NCBI GenBank assembly: GCA_035539215.1
Contig: DATLIX010000183.1
Span: forward strand, 1-64,000
Direction: 5' to 3'
Origin: Dongia_B sp035539215
Lineage (GTDB): Bacteria > Pseudomonadota > Alphaproteobacteria > Dongiales > Dongiaceae
DNA length: 64,000 nt
The position numbers and the translations under genes are program-made. The notes under the pieces were generated by a model that saw only the letters and a program-made list of their open reading frames with translations, did not search any database and was not told the DNA's origin. This document shows, piece after piece, positions 51,289 to 59,800 of this stretch (the stretch's first letter is position 1; every line of letters starts with the position of its first letter).

Positions 51289-51935
51289 GATGCAAGCTCC
51301 ACGGCAAAACCAGTGCCGGTCTTGGCCTTGACCTCATCCAGCGATATCCCGGGCGCCAGTTCGACCAGGGCCAGGCCGCTATTCACCTTGTCACAGGTGA
51401 AGACGGCAAGATCGCTGATGATCAAATCCACCACGCCGGCGCCGGTCAGCGGCAAGGTGCAGCGGCCGAGAATCTTCGGCGCCCCATTCTTGCTGACATG
51501 CTCCATCAGCACGACGATGCGCTTCACCCCCGCCACGAGATCCATGGCGCCGCCCATGCCCTTCACCATCTTGCCGGGAATGGTCCAGTTGGCGATATCG
51601 CCGTTCGCCGCCACTTCCATGGCGCCGAGGATGGCGATATCGATGTGACCGCCCCGGATCATGGCGAAGCTGTCTGCCGAGGAAAAGAAGCTCGAGGTCG
51701 GCAGCTGGGTGATGGTCTGCTTGCCGGCGTTGATGAGATCGGGATCGACCTCGTCCGGATAGGGAAACGGCCCCATGCCGAGCATGCCGTTCTCGCTTTG
51801 CAGCGTGACTTCCACGCCAGCGGGGATGTAGTTGGCGACGAGCGTCGGAATGCCGATGCCGAGATTGACGTAGTAGCCGTCGCGCAGTTCCGCCGCGGCC
51901 CGCGCCGCCATCTGTTCGCGTGTCCAGGCCATCAT
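51285..51935 (-). CDS. pcaJ: 3-oxoadipate CoA-transferase subunit B PcaJ
   Basis: Beta subunit of a type I CoA-transferase, 216 residues. The catalytic Glu48 lies in SENGMLGMGP, as in PcaJ, AtoA and ScoB. Other landmarks are LRDGYYVNLGIGIPTLVANY and RGGHIDIAILGAMEV, then GMGGAMDLV. The ATG overlaps the pcaI stop and the gene's own stop overlaps pcaF, a coupled pcaI-J-F operon. It exchanges CoA from succinyl-CoA to beta-ketoadipate. By sequence alone a general 3-oxoacid transferase is possible; the PcaF neighbour and PcaR-like sites favour the pca role. Confidence 0.93.
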   Translation of the reverse strand: MMAWTREQMAARAAAELRDGYYVNLGIGIPTLVANYIPAGVEVTLQSENGMLGMGPFPYPDEVDPDLINAGKQTITQLPTSSFFSSADSFAMIRGGHIDIAILGAMEVAANGDIANWTIPGKMVKGMGGAMDLVAGVKRIVVLMEHVSKNGAPKILGRCTLPLTGAGVVDLIISDLAVFTCDKVNSGLALVELAPGISLDEVKAKTGTGFAVELAS

Positions 51936-52642
51936 GCCACCTCCCGCGCGCGCGTCGTCACCTTCTCGACCCGCTTATCGTAATGCGCACCCTTGATGAT
52001 GCGGTCGACATAGATGCCCGGCGTATGGACCTGATCGGGATCGATCGCACCCGCCGGAACCAGTTCCTCGACCTCAACCACGGTCACCTTGGCCGCCGTC
52101 GCCATCACCGGATTGAAGTTCCGCGCCGTCTTGCGATAGACGAGATTGCCGGCCGGATCGGCCTTCCAGGCCTTGATCACGGCGAGATCGGCCTTGAGCC
52201 AGGTTTCGCGCACATAGCGAATGCCGTCGAATTCCTCGACCGGCTTGCCTTCGGCCACCACCGTGCCGACGCCGGTCCGGGTATAGAAGGCGGGAATGCC
52301 CGCACCGCCGGCGCGGATGCGTTCGGCCAAGGTGCCCTGCGGATTGAGCTCCAGTTCCAATTTGCCGTCGAGATAAAGCTGCTCAAACAGCTTGTTCTCG
52401 CCGACATAGGAGCTGATCATCTTGCGGATCTGCCCGTTGTTCAGCAGCATCCAGAGGCCGAAGCCGTCGGCCCCGCAATTGTTGGAGATAACGGTGAGGC
52501 CGGTGACGCCGGCCGTGCGAATGGCGGGAATGAGGTTCTCCGGATTGCCGGACAGGCCGAACCCGCCCGACATGATGGTCATGCCGTCGAACAGCACGCC
52601 TGCCAGGGCGCTCGCCGGGTCAGCATAGATCTTTTGCGGCAT
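51932..52642 (-). CDS. pcaI: 3-oxoadipate CoA-transferase subunit A PcaI
   Basis: Alpha subunit of the CoA-transferase, 236 residues. The start at 52642 (MPQKIYADPASAL) is preferred over upstream ATGs at 52648 and 52675 because ACGAGG lies 7 bases before it. Key features are the CoA-site motif MSGGFGLSGNPENLI (about 24-38), SNNCGADGFGLWMLL and ELELNPQGTLAERIRAGGAGIPAFYT. It is the first gene of pcaIJF, and its promoter region carries two PcaR-like sites (52659-52693). Together with PcaJ it activates beta-ketoadipate at the end of the protocatechuate/catechol routes. Confidence 0.93.
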   Translation of the reverse strand: MPQKIYADPASALAGVLFDGMTIMSGGFGLSGNPENLIPAIRTAGVTGLTVISNNCGADGFGLWMLLNNGQIRKMISSYVGENKLFEQLYLDGKLELELNPQGTLAERIRAGGAGIPAFYTRTGVGTVVAEGKPVEEFDGIRYVRETWLKADLAVIKAWKADPAGNLVYRKTARNFNPVMATAAKVTVVEVEELVPAGAIDPDQVHTPGIYVDRIIKGAHYDKRVEKVTTRAREVA

Positions 52643-52658
52643 CGACATTCCTCGTAAT

Positions 52659-52693
52659 GTTCGATTATCGAACAACTAGGTTGAATATCGAAC
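52659..52693 (-). promoter_or_regulatory. Two PcaR-like operator sites upstream of pcaIJF
   Basis: On the pcaI strand the region reads GTTCGATAATCGAAC (52659-52673) and, 20-21 bp further upstream, GTTCGATATTCAAC (52680-52693). The first is one base from the PcaR site GTTCGATAATCGCAC reported in Pseudomonas putida (from memory) and is a near-perfect palindrome. The spacing of about two helical turns fits dimers binding on one face. GATAAT within the nearer site could also be a -10 element. This places pcaIJF under the IclR regulator encoded at 49204. Confidence 0.75.
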
Positions 52694-52830
52694 AACCCTA
52701 GAATTGATAGAGGACCCGAGTCAAGCATCGGCGATGCAGCCCAGGCGGGCGGCCCGGATGCGGCGGAAGCATATGAAACAGGGCGAGGCCGCGGCGTGGG
52801 ATCAGCCCGGCGGAAACGGCAGCGCAGGGA

Positions 52831-52867
52831 GCGCATCCGGCGACGGCATGACCGCCCACGGATGCGC
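52831..52867 (-). terminator. Hairpin downstream of dienelactone hydrolase gene
   Basis: GCGCATCCG (52831-52839) pairs exactly with CGGATGCGC (52859-52867) around a 19-nt loop, starting 22 bp after the leftward gene's stop at 52889. No T-tract is present, so termination is only probable. Confidence 0.4.
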
Positions 52868-52888
52868 GCCGGAGCGAATGCGCGTGCT

Positions 52889-53581
52889 TTACTTCAGCGA
52901 TGTTGCGAAGAAAGCGCGACTGCGCTCATCCGCCTGATCGGCCAGAGCCGGCACGCGGGATTCGCCCTTGTGGCGGGCAAAGGCGTGATCGGCATCGTAG
53001 TCATGAAGGGTCACCAGCGGATTGCCTTTCAGGCCGGCATGGATCTTGGCCTGCGCTTCGGCCGGGACGAATTTGTCACGGGTGGCGATATGCACCAGCA
53101 GGGGCTTCTTGATATTGCCGCTCTCACCAAGCAGGCCGTCGAGGCCGACACCATAATAGGCGACCGTCGCATCGCTATCGGTACGCGCGGCGGTGAGAAA
53201 AGCCAGACGGCCGCCGAGGCAGTAGCCGACCACGCCGACCTTTTCACAGCCGCGGGCGCGCAAGGCCTTGATCGCGGCAGCGATATCCTTGACGCCGAGA
53301 TCGCCGTCGAAACGCTGCATCAAAGCAAGGCCTTCCTGGAATTGCTCGGGAATATCGGCGTCGAGTTCGACGCGCGGCTTCAGACGCCAGAAAAGATCCG
53401 GGGCGATGGCGGCATAGCCCTGCGCCGTCCAGGCATCGGTCATCGCCTGAATACCCGCATTGACGCCAAGGATTTCCTGGATGACGACGATGCCGGTCTT
53501 GGCCTTCTGCGACGGTTCCGCGAGATAGGCGGCCATGGTCTCGCCGGTATTGGCAGCAGGAATTTGGATGAAGCTTCCCAT
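52889..53581 (-). CDS. Dienelactone hydrolase family protein
   Basis: Alpha/beta hydrolase of 230 residues of the carboxymethylenebutenolidase (DLH) family. The catalytic triad is Cys121 (GVVGYCLGGRLAF), Asp169 (IATRDKFVP) and His199 (DYDADHAFAR); Glu36 in VIQEILGVN is the residue that orients the Cys in true DLH. The start has AAAGGTGAT upstream. It lies next to pcaIJF in the same direction, but not overlapping, and could hydrolyse dienelactone or related lactones from aromatic breakdown. General esterase activity remains possible because the family is broad. Confidence 0.9.
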   Translation of the reverse strand: MGSFIQIPAANTGETMAAYLAEPSQKAKTGIVVIQEILGVNAGIQAMTDAWTAQGYAAIAPDLFWRLKPRVELDADIPEQFQEGLALMQRFDGDLGVKDIAAAIKALRARGCEKVGVVGYCLGGRLAFLTAARTDSDATVAYYGVGLDGLLGESGNIKKPLLVHIATRDKFVPAEAQAKIHAGLKGNPLVTLHDYDADHAFARHKGESRVPALADQADERSRAFFATSLK

Positions 53582-53771
53582 CAGATCACCTTTTATATGA
53601 ACGGAGTCTTTATATGAATGGAATCGAACCTGCCGGCGCAGTCGGCATCGACCGATCGGTCGTGGAACAAAGCATATTGGCTATGACGCCTTGATGAAGG
53701 CAAGAGGATCCTTGTGGCGTCAATCCTTACCGCGGCAAAGCAAATTGCCTCGGCAACACTGCGCATGCAGA

Positions 53772-53796
53772 AAGAGCCCGCCTATGGCGGGCTCTT
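53772..53796 (-). terminator. Intrinsic terminator of the giant adhesin gene
   Basis: AAGAGCCCGCC (53772-53782) pairs perfectly with GGCGGGCTCTT (53786-53796) around a 3-nt loop. On the minus strand the stem is followed by TTTCTGC, a short T-tract, 46 bp beyond the stop codon at 53843. This is the clearest intrinsic terminator in the window. Confidence 0.75.
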
Positions 53797-53842
53797 CCGG
53801 CGACTGACCTGGCCAGAGGGCTATCCTCCAGCAAGCTAGATA

Positions 53843-56800
53843 TCAGATCTGCGGGATAATCTGGTGATGCTCGTCCAGCACCGTCACGTTGTTGCTGACG
53901 ACCACATAGCCCTGCACATCATTGGCACTGAACGAGCCGCCATTCTGATCATAGGCAAAGACCTGATGATCGCTCGGCGCGTTGTTGACATGATCGGTGA
54001 TATTGACCCACTGACCATTGCCGCTGCCATGGTCGAGCGTCAGCGTGTCGCCGGCGCTGCCTTCGACCTTGACCGTGTCCTTCACCTGCAGACCGCTGAT
54101 CGCATCGCTGGTCGGGTGGAAGGTACCGTTGCCGATCTGCAGAACATCGCCGATGTTCAGCTCGACCGACTCGCTGGCGCCGCCCGTCATGCTGATCGTG
54201 TCGATATTCTTGATATGGCCATCGGCGACGGCACCATGAACGTCGACCGCGCCGGTCAATCCCGAAACATCCAGCACATCGCCGAGATAGCTGCCGCCGA
54301 GATCGCCATTCTGGCCGGCATGGCTGTTGCCGCCGCCGTCAACAGTATCGCCGACCTGGTACATGATCGTATCGTCACCGCCACCGCCATTCAGGTAGTT
54401 GTGCTGATGCGAATCGCCGACCAGGATCTCATTGGCGCCGGTGCCCTGAACGATATGCTGATCGTTGCCGTAATAATGGCCGCCGCTGACGCCATCGACG
54501 GTGACCGTGGTTTCGCTGCCGCCGGCCTGGTAGTGGAAAGAGCCGCCAGTGGTCGCCTGCGACAGGACATTCAGGTCAAGCTCGTAATTGCCCTGGCCGC
54601 CGGAGGTGGCGTTGCCGTTGCCGCTCTGACCGTCGATGACGATGTAGTAATCGCCGTCGCTGGGGACGTTGTAGTAGCCCCAGCCATGAGTGGCCGTCTG
54701 GTAGCCTGACTGGGCCACCAGATTGCCATGCGCGTCGTAGATCTCCACATCGACATTGGCCTTCTGGCCGCCGGCGCCGAGGATCGAGCCGTAGAGCACT
54801 TCGCCGGCCTGCAGATGCAGCTTGAAGACGTCATTGTCGGTGGCGCTGTTGATGGCCCCCGTCAACTGCAGCGTGCCCGTATCCAAGGCCGTGCCGGACT
54901 GCGCGAAATAGCTGCGGGCAATCGCCGTTGCGTTGTTCTGGTTGTCACCCCATTTGTCGGCATTGCCGTTGCTCTCGTTCTGCGTGCCGGAGCCGGTGAA
55001 ATCATTGGCCCCGCCGCTGAACTGATAGGTCGTGCCGGTGGTGCCGCTATGGCTTGCCGTGCCGCTATCCGATCCCTTGATGCTGACGCCGGTGACCGAG
55101 AGGCCGGCACCGCTGTCATTGCGCAGCAGGGCGAAATCGCTGACGTTGAAACCGCCGTCGAGGCTGTTGGTCAGGATGACATCGCCGCCGAGCGAGGCTG
55201 CCACCGCATCCGTCACGTTGACGTTGATGGTGCCGTGGGCGGTGTCGCCGTCATTGTCCGTCACATTGTAGTTGAAAGCCAGCGGATGACCGTTCTGGGT
55301 CCCGTCGATCGGCTTTGCGAGGTCGAACTCGTAGCCGTAGCCGCCGTGGCCGTCCGAACTCAGCGCCAGGCTGTAGACCACGGTATCGCCGGCCTTGCCG
55401 ACCAGGATGCCGTTCACCAGCGTGTTGACGATGGCGATACCGTTATAGGTGAGGCCGGTCGGACCGTCGGCCAGGGCAACCGAGCCCGGACCGTCGGCGC
55501 CGAACGCGGCCGGCAGCGAGCCGGTTACCGAACTGACATGCGGCGTGTCGACGACATTGAAGGTCACGTCATGGACGCTGAAATCGCTGCTGTCGGAACC
55601 GGCATTGCCGTTGGGATTGGCCGAGCCCTGCACCGCGACGAAGCGGATCTCGTCGAAGCCGCCGGCCGGGCCGGTGATGGTCAGCGCCATTTTGCCGCTG
55701 GTGCTGCTGGCCTCGAACTCGACCCAGCCGGAAACGGCAACCCCGTCCTTATAGAGGATATAGGCGCCCTTCTCGTCACCGACGCCGCCTTCATTGGAAT
55801 AGAATTCCGACAGGTTGACGGTCGCCGTGGTCGCGACCTTGTCGGTGTCCTTCAGGCTGAAGATCATGGTCTCGGAGTAATAATTCTGCGAGCCGTTGCC
55901 GAGATAGTTCACCTCGTCAAAGCGCGCGGCGCCGCTGCCATCCGTGCCGGAAGTGACGCCGAGGCCGGTCGTGCCATCGGCGGCACCGTTGGTATTGATG
56001 CTCGGCGTATCGCCATTGATGGTCAGCAGATTGCCGTTGCCGTCGATGAAGCCGGCACTGACAGCGATATGGGCATTGTTGCCGTAATTGCCGGCATCGA
56101 CCTCGTAGCTGGCGGCCCCGGTCGCACCGGCGATGCCGGGCTCGGTGACGGCGGGGCTGCTGACGGTGCCGGCGGTCGGGCTGTCGTCATTGACGGTCAC
56201 CGTGATGGTGCCGACAGCCTTGTCGCCGTCGCCATCGGTCACGGTATATTTCAGGCCGAGGTCGAGATTGTCCTCGGTCGTGGCATTCGGATGATCCAAG
56301 GGCTGCAACAGCGTGAAATCGGCGGTCTTTGCCGTCGGATCAACCGTCAGCGTGAAGATGCTGACATCGGTCGTGCTGTTATTGTCGGCCGAATGATACT
56401 CGATGTAGCCGACCAGCGTCTGGACCGCATGGCCGTTCACCGTCGCACTTTCAGTCCGGTACTGAACCGTCAGGCCGTCCGAGGTGAGATTGGCCGGCTG
56501 GGCCGCGGTATCGAAGGAGACATGGCCGCCATCGGCACCGAAGGTCAGGTTGGTCAGGCTGAGATGCGCGGTATTGGCGACCACGCCGATATCGCCGCTG
56601 CCGCCCTCGATGCCGGGTGAACCCAGGTGACCCGCGGCAATGGCATCCTCATCGACGGTCGCATTGCCGGAGGCGGCAAGCGGCACATCGTCGACGATAC
56701 CGATCGTCAGGGTGCCGGTGGCCTGGTCGCCGTCCTTGTCCTGGACAACCACGTTGAAAGCGTCGGCGGTGCTGTCGCCGCTGGTATTGTGGGTCAGCGT

Positions 56801-59800
56801 GTAGGTGTAGCCGACCGTGCCGTTGCCGATCGAATCGACGTGCAGGCTGCCGGTGGCCGTCGTCACCGTGTCGCCGACATGGATCACCTGGTTGTTGACG
56901 GTGATCGTCGCCGGCCCGTCGCCCTCGGTATAGGTGAAGGTGCCGGTGGTGACGTTGGAGCCGTTACCGGCATGCGAGCCGCTCGTCAGACCCGCCTCGT
57001 TCACGGAGGTTCCGGCATCGCCGGTACCGGGCACATGCAGGGTCGGGATCGCGTCGATATGCACGGTCAAGGTGGCGATGGAGATATCGCCGTCGCCGTC
57101 CTTCAGCGAATAGGTGAAGACGTCATCGCCGGACGCGTTTGCGTCAGCCTTGTAGGTGTAGCTGCCATCGGCATTGAGATAGAGCGTGCCGTGGTCGCCG
57201 CGGATGCCGGCCGGATCGCCGATCGTCGCGCTGGCCGCACCATGCGACACGCCGCTGATCGTGGCGCCGTCGGCACCGGCGGTGTCGTTGCCGGAAACGC
57301 CATGGATCGCGTCGACGGTCAGTGTCTTGCCGGCGCCGATCTCCGCCGTGTCGAGGACGGCCTGCGGCACGTCGTCCTTGACGGTGATGGTGACGGTCGC
57401 CGTGCCATGATTGCCGTTGGCATCGGTGGTCGGCAGGGTGAAGGTATCGCCCGTGGCGGTGCCGGCCTGGCTGTCGGCTTTGCCGTCGTTATACGGCGAG
57501 GTCAGCGTGTAGCTGTAGTGGCCGGCGGCGTCGATGGTGAGGACGCCGTGAGCGGTGGCGTAGGTGCCGGCGGAAATCGCCAGGCCGTTGAGGGCGAGAT
57601 CGCCCGTCACCGTGTCCGGCGTCGCGTGGTGATTGCTGCCGCCCGCAGGCAGGTTGGCTTCGTCCACGGTCACCGCGCCGGTGATGGTCGGCGGCGTCAC
57701 CTGGTCGACATGGATGGTGAGCGTGGTCGATGACGCGTCGCCGTCGCCATCCTTCATCATATAGGTGAAGACATCGTCGCCGGAGGCATCGGCATCGGCC
57801 TTGTAGGTGTAGCTGCCATCGGCGTTGAGATAGAGCGTACCGTGATCGCCGCGGATGCCGGCCGGATCGCCGATCGCGCCGGAAGTGCCGTTATGCGACA
57901 CGCCGGTAACGGCGGCGCCGGCCCAATCGGCACCGGTGCCGTCATTGCTGGAAACGCCATGCGCGGCATCGGCCTTCAGGGTAGCACCCGAGCCGATCTC
58001 GCCGGTATCGAGGACGGCATGCGGCACGTCGTCCTTGATATTGATGGTAATGACCGCCGTGCCATGGTTGCCGTGGCCGTCCGAGGTCTGGACGGTGAAG
58101 ACGTCGCCGGTGCTGATACCGGCGGTGTCGTCGGCCTTGCCATCGTTATAGGGGGCGAACAGCGTATAGGTGTATTTGCCGCTGGCATTGAGATCGAGAA
58201 TGCCATGCGCGGTGAAATAGATGCCGGCCTGGATCGAGGCGCCGCCCAGATCGAGATAGCCGGTGACGGCATTGGGCTGCGTCACATGGTTGCTGCCGAC
58301 CGTCGGCTGGTTGGCCTCATCGACGATGATGCTGCTGACCAGCGTGCCCGGCGTCACCTTGTCGACATGGATGGTCAGCGTCGCCGTCGTGGTATCGCCA
58401 TCGCCGTCCTTGATCGTATAGGTGAAGACGTCGTCGCCGCCGACATCGGCGTTGGCCTTGTAGACGTAGCTGCCATCGCTGTTGAGATAGAGCGTGCCGT
58501 AATCGCCGTGGATACCGGTCGGATCGCCGATCGCCCCGGTCGTGGCGCCATGGGAGACGCCGACCACGCCGCCGCCGCTCCTGCCGTCGGCGCCGAAAGT
58601 GTCGTTGGCCTCGATACCGGAGGCGGCATCCTTGGTGATGGTGCCGCCGGAACCGGTGCTGCCGGTATCCACCACCGCCGTCGGCCGGTCGTCGACGATG
58701 CCAATGGTCAGCGTGGCCGATGCCTTGTCACTGTCCTTGTCCTGCACCACGACGTTGAAGGTGTCGGTGGTCGCGTCGCCGCTGGTATTGTGGGTCAACG
58801 TGTAGGTGTAGTGGATCTCGCCGTTGGCGATGGCATCGATATGCAGCGTCCCCGCCGCCGTGGTGACGGTGTCGCCGGCATGGACGGTCTGGTTGTTGAT
58901 GGTGATGGCTGCCGGGCCATCGCCCTCGCTATAGGTCATCACGCCAGAGGTGACATTGGAACCGTCACCACGATGCGAGCCGCTGGCGAGCCCCGCTTCG
59001 TCCACTGCGGTGCCGGCGTCATGGGCGTCCGGCACATGCAAGGTCGGCTTCGCATCGTCGATGTTGATGGTAAGCGTGGCGCTGGAGGTATCGCCGTCGC
59101 CATCCTTCAGCACATAGGTGAAGGTGTCGGTGACGCCGCCCTTGCTGCCCGGCGCGCGGTCATAGGTGTAGCTGCCGTCGGCCGAGATGGTGAGCGTGCC
59201 GTACTGGCCGGCGATCACCAGATGACCATGCGGGTCGAAGCTCGAATCCGCGCCACCGGCGCCGGTGATCTTGCTGACCGTGGCGCCGTCGGCTCCCTTG
59301 GTGTCGTTGGTGATGACGCTGCCGGCGACGCTATAGGTGCCGGTGGCGACCTCGCCGCTGTCGTTGTGCGCCGTCGGCGTATCGTCGACGATATCGATCG
59401 TCAGATTGGCGGAGGACTTGTCGCCGTCGACATCCGTTACCACGACGCTGAAGGTGTCATGGGTATGGTCGCCGCTGCTGTTGTCCGCCAGCGTATAGCT
59501 GTAGCCGATCGTTCCGTTGCCGACCGAGGTGATGGTCAGCGTGCCGAACTGGCCGCTGATGGTCTGGCCGACGCCCGTCACGGCGACGCCGCCGATGGTC
59601 ACCGTGGCGGGGCCGTCGCCCTGAGTGTAAGTGATGGCGCCGGATGTTACGTTCGAACCGTTCCCGTGATGCGAGCCGTCGGCGAGGCCGGCTTCGAAAA
59701 CCTTGGCGCCGCTGCCGCCTTCGTTCGGCACATGCGCGTCCGGATGCGCATCGCCGATCTTGATCGTCAGCGAGGCGCTGGAACTGTCGCCGTCGCCATC

